A stretch of 8,187 nucleotides of DNA, from contig JAQVEY010000093.1 of assembly GCA_028697515.1 (NCBI GenBank), positions 1-8,187 on the forward strand. Direction: 5' to 3'. This document shows positions 1 through 5,784 of this stretch, piece after piece. The position numbers and the translations under genes are program-made. Each line of letters opens with the position of its first letter. The first letter of the stretch is position 1. The stretch comes from Bacteroidales bacterium. Its GTDB lineage: Bacteria; Bacteroidota; Bacteroidia; Bacteroidales; ML635J-15. The notes below the pieces were generated by a model. It worked only from the letters and a program-made list of their open reading frames with translations. It was not told where the DNA came from and ran no database searches.

Positions 1-155
1 TTATGCAGACATGACAAATAAAAGAAAAAACAAAACACAATCTTTGTTTTGATGAAAATAAATACCATTAAAAATGTCCATTACAAGATAAGGTCTCTAA
101 AAAACCATTATTTTTGTCCATTACTCCTAATTTAATCTTAACAATATAAAATATA
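1..155. other. AT-rich non-coding left edge
   Basis: I see no gene here. The longest reading frame ending in this stretch is a 27-codon minus-strand frame closing at position 1, too short to support. Two similar 21-bp blocks, 64-84 and 104-124, share accatta at one end and gtccattac at the other but differ in the middle (4 mismatches), spaced 40 bp apart. A weak 7-bp stem (31-37 with 45-51) is followed on the minus strand by a T-rich run and might be an old terminator for leftward transcription. The stem is almost all A-T, so this is uncertain. If the 188-584 insert is secondary, this stretch would be the original sequence downstream of the aminotransferase gene. Confidence 0.4.
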
Positions 156-187
156 TTTTTTATTCAGTCCTTCCCGGATAAACTTCT
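156..187. repeat. 32-bp direct repeat, copy A (duplicated aminotransferase 3' end)
   Basis: This block is identical over 32 bp to 585-616, which contains the stop codon and last nine codons of the aminotransferase gene. On the minus strand it still reads EVYPGRTE followed by a stop, now joined to an unrelated short frame (23 codons, 160-231). With copy B it brackets a 397-bp insert. The exact identity and abrupt ends suggest a target-site duplication or a small tandem duplication interrupted by the insert. Confidence 0.85.
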
Positions 188-271
188 CCTTTTTCTGTAT
201 GAAAATTTTGGATGAAATTAGCAGAATGGTATTAATTATTCTGTTCCGACATTTTGACGGAACACCGCTGA

Positions 272-440
272 TGTCGCATTCGGTAATTTGCGTGTAAGAA
301 ATATTTGAGTGAAGCGGTTAAACAGAAAAGCTGTTTGAGCAAAGCGAGTTCTTTTCTGTGAGCGAACGAAAATATTTCTAGCAAATTATCGGCAGCGACA
401 ATCTTTTTTTGCTTATTTTTTTTTGATAAAAAAAGTAAGT
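272..440. repeat. Nested long hairpin plus tail stem-loop of insert 1
   Basis: Paired arms, from outside in, are: 272-277 with 395-400 (6 bp), 281-291 with 381-391 (11 bp including one G-T pair), 297-306 with 370-379 (10 bp), and 322-330 with 351-359 (9 bp). An alternative small hairpin pairs 320-325 with 331-336. Three similar short blocks (307-316, 337-346, 360-369; core gagygaagcg-like) recur as direct repeats inside it. The outer arm is followed by a T-rich link and an imperfect stem-loop at about 412-440. The same order of parts is seen in insert 2. Confidence 0.7.
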
Positions 441-518
441 GCCAGTCCGGCATGAGGACAAGCAAATGACAAATTTGGGTTTATTCAATTACGATTTGAT
501 GGAGTGTATTATCTGGCA

Positions 519-557
519 TAAAAGAAAAGAGCCGTCAAAAACGGCTCTTTTCTTTTA
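519..557 (-). terminator. Intrinsic terminator downstream of the aminotransferase gene
   Basis: A perfect 17-bp inverted repeat, 519-535 with 541-557, encloses a 5-nt loop (536-540). The stem has a GC-richer core (gagccgt) next to the loop and A-rich/T-rich outer arms, so a transcript from either strand would end in a U-rich arm. It begins 31 bp beyond the aminotransferase stop codon and is oriented to end leftward transcription of that operon. Being symmetric, it could act in both directions. Confidence 0.9.
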
Positions 558-584
558 CTATAGTCTGCCTTTTATACAAAAGTG

Positions 585-616
585 TTTTTTATTCAGTCCT
601 TCCCGGATAAACTTCT
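585..616. repeat. 32-bp direct repeat, copy B (inside aminotransferase 3' end)
   Basis: This is the copy in its functional setting: the block covers the last nine codons and the stop of the aminotransferase gene (minus strand) plus 4 bp beyond it. It matches 156-187 at all 32 positions, and similarity stops abruptly on both sides. Confidence 0.85.
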
Positions 617-1788
617 AAAGCATGTTTCAATGTTTCAATAGCATTTCTTAAATCATCTATTTTTAAAACATAAGCAATACGTACTTCATTTTTACCTAAT
701 CCTTTTGTATTGTAAAAACCAGTTGCAGGTGCAACCATTACAGTTTGTTTATTATATTCAAAATCTTCCAGTATCCATTGTGAGAATCTGTCCGCATCGT
801 CAATAGGAAGTTTAACTACAGTATAAAAAGCTCCTTTTGGGTTTGGACAATATACACCAGGAATCTTATTTAATTCGCTTACCATGAAGTTACGCCTTAA
901 AATATACTCATCATACACTTCTTTAAAATATTCTGCAGGTGTATCAATGGCTGCTTCTGCTGCAATCTGTCCAAATGAAGGCGGACACAATCTTGCCTGA
1001 GCAAATTTCATGGCAGTTTTGATGACTTCTTTATTTTTTGTTATCAACCATCCAACCCTTGCACCACACATACTATATCTTTTGGATACAGAATCAAGCA
1101 TAATTACATTTTGTTCTAATCCCGGTAGATTCATTGCCGAAAAATGTGTGTGGCCATCATAACAGAATTCTCTGTAAACTTCGTCAGAATATAAATAGAG
1201 ATCATATTTTTTTACTATCTCTGCCAGTCTGAATAATTCTTCTTTGGAATATAAATATCCAGTCGGATTATTAGGGTTACAAATTACTATACCTTTTGTT
1301 TTAGGAGTTATTATTTTTTCAAATTCTTCTATTGACGGTAAAGCAAAATCATTTGCAATAGATGAAGTAATAGGTTTTATAACTACTCCTGATTGAATTG
1401 CAAAACCGTTATAATTAGCATAAAATGGTTCCGGAATAATAACTTCATCGCCAATGTTAAGTGTTGACATAAAAGATATTGTGATAGCTTCAGAACCGCC
1501 ATTAGTAACAATAATTTCTTCAGAATTAACATTAATGTCAAATTTCTTATACGATTCAGCTAGTTTTTTTCGGTACGAAACATTTCCTGCCGAATGGCTG
1601 TACTCGATTACAGTTTCTTTAATGTTTTTTATTGCATTTAATGCAAGTTCTGGAGTTTTAATGTCGGGTTGACCTATATTCAAATGATAAACCTTTACTC
1701 CGCGGCTTTTTGCTGCTTCCGAATAAGGAACAAGCTTCCTTATTGGTGATGAAGGCATTGCTAAACCTTTGTCTGAAATCTGTGGCAT
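589..1788 (-). CDS. PLP-dependent aminotransferase, class I/II (aspartate/aromatic type)
   Basis: A cytosolic fold-type I aminotransferase of 399 residues, a normal full length for the class I/II family. It transfers amino groups between an amino acid and a 2-oxo acid through pyridoxal phosphate. Visible marks: NIGQPD near 37-42, GGSEA at 97-101 for phosphate contact, NPNNPTG at 171-177, SDEVY at 201-205 (Asp202 for the pyridine nitrogen, Tyr205), the Schiff-base lysine Lys236 in SVSKRYSMCGARVG, and Arg370 in VRIAY for the substrate carboxylate. Substrate choice (aspartate, aromatic or alanine) cannot be read from sequence alone. The start has no Shine-Dalgarno motif, normal for Bacteroidota. 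It lies 35 bp downstream of the DUF1573 gene on the same strand, so the two are probably co-transcribed, ending at the 519-557 terminator. Its last codons are duplicated at 156-187. Confidence 0.95.
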   Translation of the reverse strand: MPQISDKGLAMPSSPIRKLVPYSEAAKSRGVKVYHLNIGQPDIKTPELALNAIKNIKETVIEYSHSAGNVSYRKKLAESYKKFDINVNSEEIIVTNGGSEAITISFMSTLNIGDEVIIPEPFYANYNGFAIQSGVVIKPITSSIANDFALPSIEEFEKIITPKTKGIVICNPNNPTGYLYSKEELFRLAEIVKKYDLYLYSDEVYREFCYDGHTHFSAMNLPGLEQNVIMLDSVSKRYSMCGARVGWLITKNKEVIKTAMKFAQARLCPPSFGQIAAEAAIDTPAEYFKEVYDEYILRRNFMVSELNKIPGVYCPNPKGAFYTVVKLPIDDADRFSQWILEDFEYNKQTVMVAPATGFYNTKGLGKNEVRIAYVLKIDDLRNAIETLKHALEVYPGRTE

Positions 1789-1823
1789 TTTTGTATGTTT
1801 TTTAATTATTTAATATTTAAACT

Positions 1824-2363
1824 TTATTTATTTTTAGTCTTGTTAATATCTTCAGAACCACTATTTATCTTTACTTTTTCAATCTTTTTAGTTTCGATAT
1901 CTTTTAGTTTTATTTCTCCTGCAGGGACATTTTTATTAAATTTCAAGCTCTCACCTTCTTCATTTAAAACCTCTCCTTTAACAACCAACTGAATTGGATT
2001 TTCTATGCCATCGATATAGACATAAACAGTTTTGTTAAACTTGCCCACAATTTTTGAATTGTATGTTACAGTTATTTCGCCTTTTTTCTTTTTGGCAATT
2101 TCTTCGCGTGGCCATTCTGTCCCAGTACAACCACAAGATGCTCTTACGTTGGTTAATATTACTGGTTTTTTTGAAATATTCTTAAACTTAAAGACAGCTA
2201 TTGCCTCTGCATCGTAATCTAGAACGCCAAAATCATATTCCAGACTTTTAAAAACTATTAAACCAGATTTCTCAGTCTTCGAAGGTTCTGGTTTTACTTT
2301 TTCCTGCGAAAAGGAATAACTTGCTGTTAGACAAACAATAGCAATGATTATAATATTTTTCAT
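1824..2363 (-). CDS. DUF1573-domain exported protein
   Basis: A small secreted protein of 179 residues. An N-terminal hydrophobic segment (about 3-17) followed by SYSFSQ looks like a Sec signal peptide cut near residue 19; there is no lipobox cysteine at the cleavage site. Residues about 38-131 form a DUF1573 domain, a beta-sandwich of the ASH/MSP-like kind: YDFGVLDYDAEA at 43-54, FKFKNISKKPVIL at 58-70, the family signature SCGCT at 76-80 followed by EWP, and a closing VKGEV at 128-132. The tail (about 133-179) is lysine- and glutamate-rich and probably disordered. These proteins are abundant in Bacteroidota and their function is unknown; a periplasmic or surface role is inferred. It is first in a likely two-gene operon with the aminotransferase, and divergent from the FAD enzyme gene. 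Confidence 0.9.
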   Translation of the reverse strand: MKNIIIIAIVCLTASYSFSQEKVKPEPSKTEKSGLIVFKSLEYDFGVLDYDAEAIAVFKFKNISKKPVILTNVRASCGCTGTEWPREEIAKKKKGEITVTYNSKIVGKFNKTVYVYIDGIENPIQLVVKGEVLNEEGESLKFNKNVPAGEIKLKDIETKKIEKVKINSGSEDINKTKNK

Positions 2364-2474
2364 AATTTATTTTTTTAACAAAATTAGATAAAATTCAGTA
2401 ATTGCAACTAAGTTTTATAATGTTTTTAGAATTATATGTTTTTTATTATATAATTTGATATTTTTACGCTCTGA
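2364..2474. promoter_or_regulatory. Divergent promoter spacer between DUF1573 and FAD enzyme genes
   Basis: This 111-bp, very AT-rich gap separates two genes read away from each other, so promoters for both must lie here or just inside the genes. On the plus strand tataatttg at about 2450-2458 is close to, but not a full match for, the Bacteroidota -7 element (TAnnTTTG), about 17 bp before the ATG. I could not find a convincing -33 TTG at the right distance, and no operator-like palindrome is evident. Confidence 0.35.
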
Positions 2475-4013
2475 ATGAAGAAAACCGCAATAATAATAGG
2501 AGCAGGACCTGCAGGTTTAACAGCAGCATTGGAGTTGCTTAGGAAAACTGACATAAAACCTGTTGTTGTGGAAAGGTCAGCAGACATTGGAGGAATTTCA
2601 AAAACTGTTAATTATAAAGCTAATCGTATTGATATAGGTGGACATAGATTTTTTTCAAAGTCTGATGTGGTAATGAATTACTGGAAAGAGCTATTTGAAA
2701 TTTCCGTATCTCCTGCAAATTATCCAAAAAACAAAAAGTGGGACTTAACTACTGATAATGTGTTCATTAAACGCGATAGATTGTCTCGTATATATTATCT
2801 TCGAAATTTCTTTGACTATCCGGTTAGCCTTAACGGAAATACCATAAAAAATCTAGGTTTATTCAGAATTATTAAAATTGGTTTTAGCTATTTGTGGGTT
2901 AAAATATTCCCCATAAAAAACGAAAAAAGTCTGGAGGATTTCTTTATAAACCGTTTTGGAAAAGTTCTTTATCAGACTTTTTTTAAAGATTATACGGAAA
3001 AAGTATGGGGTAAATCCTGCAAGGAACTATCGGCAGAATGGGGTGCACAACGAATTAAGGGGCTGTCTGTTACTAAAGTAATTTCAAATTATTTCAAATC
3101 CTTATTTCAGTCAAATACACAGGATATTTCGCAAAAAGATAAAGAAACAAGTCTAATCGAAAAGTTTCTCTATCCGAAATACGGACCGGGACAATTGTGG
3201 GAATTTGTGGCACAAAAAATTGAAGAATCCGGCGGTGAGATATTAATGAACTGCGAATTTGTTGGATTAATGCAAAATTCAGATGGAAGATTTACTATAA
3301 CCTGCAAAACCGAAAACCAACAAAAAGAGTTTAATGCTGATTATGTTTTTAGTACTACTTCGGTAAAAAACTTAGTCAATGCAATGTCAGAAGTTCCTAA
3401 AAATGTTAAAACTATAGCTAATGGACTTTTGCACCGAAATTTTATTACTGTTGGTTTACTGCTTAATAAATTGAAAATAAAGAATCACACAAAAATTGAA
3501 ACCTTAAATCAACTTATTCCTGATAATTGGATTTATATGCAGGAATCTGATATCAAGATGGGTAGAATTCAAATTTTTAATAACTGGAGCCCTTTTATGG
3601 TAGCAGATGAAAACAATGTATGGATTGGACTTGAATATTTTTGTGACCCCGGAGATGAAATGTGGGTGATGGAAGGCGGGGCATTTATCGAAATGGCTAT
3701 AAATGAACTCGAAAAAGTCGGAATTATAGATAAAAATGATGTGCTTGACTCTACTATTATAAGAATGGAAGACACATATCCGGTTTATTTCGGTAGTTAC
3801 GATAAATTTGATATTGTAAGAGAATATCTCGACAAAATTGAAAATCTCTATCTTATTGGAAGAAGCGGAATGCACAGATACAATAATTCAGACCATTCAA
3901 TGCTCACTGCAATTACTGCAGTGCAAAATATAATTGAGCAAAGAAAAGATAAATCTAATATCTGGGATGTTAATACCGAACAGGATTATCATGAGGAGAA
4001 GGAGAGGAAGTAA
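2475..4013 (+). CDS. NAD(P)/FAD-dependent oxidoreductase (protoporphyrinogen oxidase / UDP-galactopyranose mutase-like)
   Basis: A flavoprotein of 512 residues. The N-terminus is a Rossmann dinucleotide fold: [13 protein letters not shown] at 6-18 and the ribose-binding acidic end of strand two, VVERS at 31-35. GGHRFFSK at 55-62 is typical of the protoporphyrinogen oxidase/UDP-galactopyranose mutase-like branch, as are KYGPGQLWE (235-243) and the C-terminal FAD-contact segment [19 protein letters not shown] at 458-476. Family members often act on nucleotide sugars or lipid-linked sugars and sit in glycan gene clusters, but this one stands apart from glycosyltransferases, so the substrate is open. 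No signal peptide or membrane helix is clear; a cytosolic or membrane-peripheral enzyme is expected. The charged tail after about 490 lies outside the fold. It ends 18 bp before the convergent esterase gene with no good terminator hairpin between them. Confidence 0.88.
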   Translation: MKKTAIIIGAGPAGLTAALELLRKTDIKPVVVERSADIGGISKTVNYKANRIDIGGHRFFSKSDVVMNYWKELFEISVSPANYPKNKKWDLTTDNVFIKRDRLSRIYYLRNFFDYPVSLNGNTIKNLGLFRIIKIGFSYLWVKIFPIKNEKSLEDFFINRFGKVLYQTFFKDYTEKVWGKSCKELSAEWGAQRIKGLSVTKVISNYFKSLFQSNTQDISQKDKETSLIEKFLYPKYGPGQLWEFVAQKIEESGGEILMNCEFVGLMQNSDGRFTITCKTENQQKEFNADYVFSTTSVKNLVNAMSEVPKNVKTIANGLLHRNFITVGLLLNKLKIKNHTKIETLNQLIPDNWIYMQESDIKMGRIQIFNNWSPFMVADENNVWIGLEYFCDPGDEMWVMEGGAFIEMAINELEKVGIIDKNDVLDSTIIRMEDTYPVYFGSYDKFDIVREYLDKIENLYLIGRSGMHRYNNSDHSMLTAITAVQNIIEQRKDKSNIWDVNTEQDYHEEKERK

Positions 4014-4031
4014 CTGATTTAAATCTTGATT

Positions 4032-4922
4032 TTATTTACAGCACTTAAAGAAATCAAGTACCTTATCTGTTTCGCTTTCCCAGTAGTCGTAGTTGTGACC
4101 TGCATAATCAGGAAAGTTGCCAACCAGTTTGAGTTCAGGATGATATTTGTGAATGGAATCATACATAGCTTTGCTTTGAATGTATGGCGAAACATTATCA
4201 GCTTTGCCGTGTCCTATATATGTTGGTACTACATAGTTATTACAATCATAAGCAAAGCATTCTTTTTTCCATCTTTCCGGAAAATCGCTGTAATGCCCTA
4301 AAAATGAATAATATAAATACTCATCTTGCATCGAAGTAATATCAAAATCGCCAGAAAGACTCGCTGCTCCTTTAAATAATTCTGGCATGTAATAAGCCAG
4401 AAGTGTAGCTCCTCTTGCTCCTGTTGATATGCCTGCGACCATTGTATTTTGCCCGGGTTTTAGTAAACCTAATTGATTTTGAATATCAGGAATTTGAGTC
4501 TCCATTATCCATGTTATTGTCGGATATTTCTGATAATCAGCAATTGTCTGGGGATAAATTTCGAGAGTGTAATTTGCTTTTTTATAATCCGGAATTATCA
4601 ATACATATCCTTGTTTTAGGGCTTTCTCACAAAATGTTGTTTTGGCACACCACTCATCTGCAGGCAAATTCCAACCATGTAGCATTAAAATACAACCAAT
4701 TAAATCTGTTTCGGTATCAGGATACATAATGTTTGTTGTAACAATAAAACAACAATCATATTTATAAGTTAGTACCGTATCTGAACCTTGAGGAATTTCT
4801 ACAATTAAATTCTGGGTTTTATTAGTGTCAGATTTCTTTTCATTCACTTTATGTTCTTTATTATTACACGCAAATAATGAAATAATCATTATTGTTAAGC
4901 TAAGAATAATTGCTTTGTCCAT
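4032..4922 (-). CDS. Lipoprotein alpha/beta-hydrolase (esterase-like)
   Basis: An exported lipoprotein of 296 residues. The signal peptide (1-18) ends in a lipobox LFAC with lipidated Cys19. The mature part is an alpha/beta-hydrolase: HGW at 82-84 (oxyanion-hole region), the nucleophile elbow GISTG at 164-168 with Ser166, a likely acid Asp242 in GHGKADNVS, and a likely base His276 in AGHNYDYW. It resembles the putative-esterase and polyhydroxybutyrate-depolymerase-like families, so ester hydrolysis at the cell surface or periplasm is inferred, substrate unknown. The mature chain has nine further cysteines (57, 58, 77, 92, 98, 222, 227, 294, 295), which suggests disulfides. It is divergent from the permease gene. 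Its first 21 codons and upstream region recur at 5583-5645 as a fragment. Confidence 0.85.
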   Translation of the reverse strand: MDKAIILSLTIMIISLFACNNKEHKVNEKKSDTNKTQNLIVEIPQGSDTVLTYKYDCCFIVTTNIMYPDTETDLIGCILMLHGWNLPADEWCAKTTFCEKALKQGYVLIIPDYKKANYTLEIYPQTIADYQKYPTITWIMETQIPDIQNQLGLLKPGQNTMVAGISTGARGATLLAYYMPELFKGAASLSGDFDITSMQDEYLYYSFLGHYSDFPERWKKECFAYDCNNYVVPTYIGHGKADNVSPYIQSKAMYDSIHKYHPELKLVGNFPDYAGHNYDYWESETDKVLDFFKCCK

Positions 4923-5061
4923 TTTAGTAATTTAAATTTTATTCTTATAATTGTCGCTAAATTAAAAAAAAACAGTGAAACAATCAGGAATTATACAAAA
5001 GATTGGCTTATTAACGGCTATTTCATACGTTATCGCCAATATGGTGGGAACAGGAGTATTT
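4859..5061. repeat. 203-bp direct repeat, copy 1
   Basis: This block matches 5582-5784 with a constant offset of 723 bp, no gaps and 5 mismatches (4866, 4919, 5034, 5049, 5055), about 97.5% identity. It covers the first 21 codons of the esterase lipoprotein, the 52-bp spacer and the first 29 codons of the permease. Similarity stops sharply on the right, exactly after permease codon 29. On the left it fades through a weakly similar stretch of about 30 bp (roughly 4830-4858 against 5552-5581). In this copy the esterase side is functional and the permease side is dead. Confidence 0.95.
4923..4974. promoter_or_regulatory. Divergent promoter spacer, copy 1 (serves the esterase)
   Basis: This 52-bp spacer between the esterase ATG and the GTG of the permease fragment is identical at every base to 5646-5697. 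On the plus strand tataattg (4946-4953) differs by one base from the Bacteroidota -7 element, but no -33 TTG lies at a normal distance. It presumably contains, with adjacent coding sequence, the promoter used by the esterase gene, and may still drive a useless transcript into the dead permease start. No Shine-Dalgarno motif is present on either side. Confidence 0.35.
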
Positions 5062-5085
5062 CTGACGGCGAAACTCAAATACTAA
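4975..5085 (+). pseudogene. 5' fragment of the APC permease gene
   Basis: A GTG-started frame whose first 29 residues (through MVGTGVF) are identical to the intact permease at 5698-7026, followed by seven foreign residues (LTAKLKY) and a stop. It covers only the cytosolic N-tail and first membrane helix, so it cannot be a transporter. Its three base differences from the intact gene are all silent third-position changes (codons 20, 25 and 27), and it carries no frameshift. It is a duplication remnant left of insert 2. Confidence 0.9.
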
Positions 5086-5143
5086 TAATTTTATAATCTT
5101 CTCAATATGAATGTGTTGTAAATTTTCGACACTATTTTGTAGA

Positions 5144-5290
5144 TCACAAGCATAAAATTAAATTATTTATTTGCTTATTCTCAAAAGAACAATTCTCATC
5201 AATAACCGAAAAGAATTCTAAATCTATATTAATAGCATAATCAGTAAATAATGCAACCAAACAGTATTCGAAGCTCCGCGGGTTGGACAT
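5144..5290 (-). CDS. Possible 48-residue ORF inside insert 2 (doubtful)
   Basis: An ATG-started minus-strand frame beginning MSNPRSFEYCLVALFTDYAI and ending NNLILCL before a TGA. The second half has a protein-like mix of acidic, aromatic and aliphatic residues (for example LEFFSVIDENCSFENK), unlike random AT-rich translation. The first codons lie at the edge of the palindrome, so the start may be an accident and the rest may be the 3' remnant of a gene carried in by the element. There is no recognisable family and no ribosome-binding site. It could equally be a chance frame in a repeat. Confidence 0.2.
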   Translation of the reverse strand: MSNPRSFEYCLVALFTDYAINIDLEFFSVIDENCSFENKQINNLILCL

Positions 5291-5507
5291 GGCAAAACGG
5301 CGGGAAGCTCAAGCGGTGAGAGCGAAATAATTAGAATTGTGTCGAGCCGATATATCGTTCCTAAAACAAATATATTCGATGGCAAGAGGTGTTGGCATTT
5401 GTTTTAGGCCAGGTTGACGGACAATTCTATTGTTTCGCTTGAGGTGGGTTGGGTAGCATCGTTTTGCCTTGATTTCTTTGTAACTTTCTTTATCAAGAAA
5501 GAAAGTT
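5291..5507. repeat. Nested long hairpin plus tail stem-loop of insert 2
   Basis: Paired arms, outside in: 5291-5299 with 5460-5468 (9 bp), 5308-5315 with 5436-5443 (8 bp, an alternative partly competing with the next arm), 5321-5327 with 5433-5439 (7 bp), 5332-5340 with 5421-5429 (9 bp), and 5360-5371 with 5397-5408 (12 bp, perfect). Just beyond the outer arm comes a T-rich link and a perfect 10-bp stem-loop, 5482-5491 with 5498-5507, loop atcaag. The whole could form a cruciform or a strongly folded transcript. The order of parts is the same as at 272-440. Confidence 0.75.
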
Positions 5508-5543
5508 TGATTTACTAAAATAAATGGAATAGCAATGACAAAA

Positions 5544-5645
5544 TCAGGAGTTTAAACTTTTATTACATTTCTCATGTATTCTATTATTGCACGCAAATAA
5601 TGAAATAATCATTATTGTTAAGCTAAGAATAATTGCTTTGTTCAT
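5544..5645 (-). pseudogene. 5' fragment of the esterase lipoprotein gene
   Basis: A 33-codon frame starting MNKAIILSLTIMIISLFACN, matching the esterase signal peptide and lipobox cysteine. It differs from the intact gene only at residue 2 (Asn for Asp) and by a silent change at Cys19 over the first 21 codons. It then continues with RIHEKCNKSLNS, weakly similar to the real KEHKVNEKKSD region, to a TGA. It has no hydrolase domain. If expressed it would give a tiny lipopeptide; more likely it is a dead remnant on the upstream side of the permease gene. Confidence 0.8.
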
Positions 5646-5784
5646 TTTAGTAATTTAAATTTTATTCTTATAATTGTCGCTAAATTAAAAAAAAACAGTG
5701 AAACAATCAGGAATTATACAAAAGATTGGCTTATTAACGGCTATTTCATACGTTATTGCCAATATGGTGGGGACAGGTGTATTT
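5582..5784. repeat. 203-bp direct repeat, copy 2
   Basis: This is the partner of 4859-5061 at a 723-bp offset, mismatching at 5589, 5642, 5757, 5772 and 5778. In this copy the permease side is functional and the lipoprotein side is dead. The right end of similarity falls exactly after permease codon 29. Confidence 0.95.
5646..5697. promoter_or_regulatory. Divergent promoter spacer, copy 2 (serves the permease)
   Basis: This spacer is identical over 52 bp to the one upstream of the intact esterase (4923-4974). It precedes the GTG start of the intact permease and so presumably supplies its promoter; tataattg here lies at 5669-5676. As the two spacers are the same, the esterase and the permease are now each driven by a private copy of what was one shared divergent region. 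The exact promoter is not certain. Confidence 0.35.

Larger units (their letters stand above)
188..584. repeat. Insert 1: palindromic intergenic element between 32-bp direct repeats
   Basis: This 397-bp stretch lies between identical 32-bp direct repeats. It contains a small stem-loop (242-248 with 258-264), the large nested palindrome of 272-400, a T-rich link with a poly-T/poly-A stem-loop (about 401-440), and at its right end the strong terminator of 519-557. No transposase or other plausible gene is present. A 77-codon minus-strand frame with a TTG start (232-465) runs through the palindrome and is best seen as translation of the repeat. Repeats of this style, GC-richer palindromes in AT-rich gaps, are common in Bacteroidota, so a non-autonomous mobile element is possible. 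Whether the terminator belongs to the insert or to the original gene tail cannot be decided here. Confidence 0.6.
5062..5581. repeat. Insert 2: palindromic intergenic element between 203-bp direct repeats
   Basis: This 520-bp stretch separates the two copies of the 203-bp repeat. The left part (5062-5280) is AT-rich and largely featureless apart from a small minus-strand frame (5144-5290). The right-centre part (5291-5507) is GC-richer and folds into a large nested palindrome with a tail stem-loop. The last about 70 bp are AT-rich and contain the decayed continuation of the duplicated lipoprotein frame. No transposase, integrase or RNA gene was recognised. The layout parallels insert 1 in the same orientation, so both may belong to one family of non-autonomous elements. 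The alternative is a tandem duplication of the divergent gene pair followed by loss of the inner genes. Confidence 0.6.

Noticed and set aside
232..465. 77-codon minus-strand frame in insert 1
   Set aside because: It needs a TTG start, runs straight through the nested palindrome, and its content follows the repeat arms. Best explained as translation of a non-coding repeat.
1..588. CRISPR array, suggested by recurring short blocks near the left end
   Set aside because: Only two 21-bp look-alikes and three short blocks inside a hairpin; no regular repeat-spacer pattern and no cas gene.
1454..1672. Plus-strand frame inside the aminotransferase gene
   Set aside because: Antisense to a gene with complete catalytic motifs; a shadow frame.
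3504..3875. Minus-strand frames of 123 and 68 codons inside the FAD enzyme gene
   Set aside because: Antisense to a well-supported flavoprotein; their content follows from its codons.
4016..4025. Palindrome gatttaaatc between the convergent FAD enzyme and esterase genes
   Set aside because: Only 10 bp, A-T rich, no loop and no U-run; not credible as a terminator or operator.
4975..5085. Permease fragment as a real small membrane protein
   Set aside because: It is an exact truncation of the neighbouring gene at the repeat boundary with seven unrelated residues added; a remnant is the simpler reading.
5260..5310. GC-richer block suggestive of a tRNA or other structured RNA gene
   Set aside because: No cloverleaf, T-loop or anticodon arm can be laid out; the pairing present belongs to the long nested hairpin.
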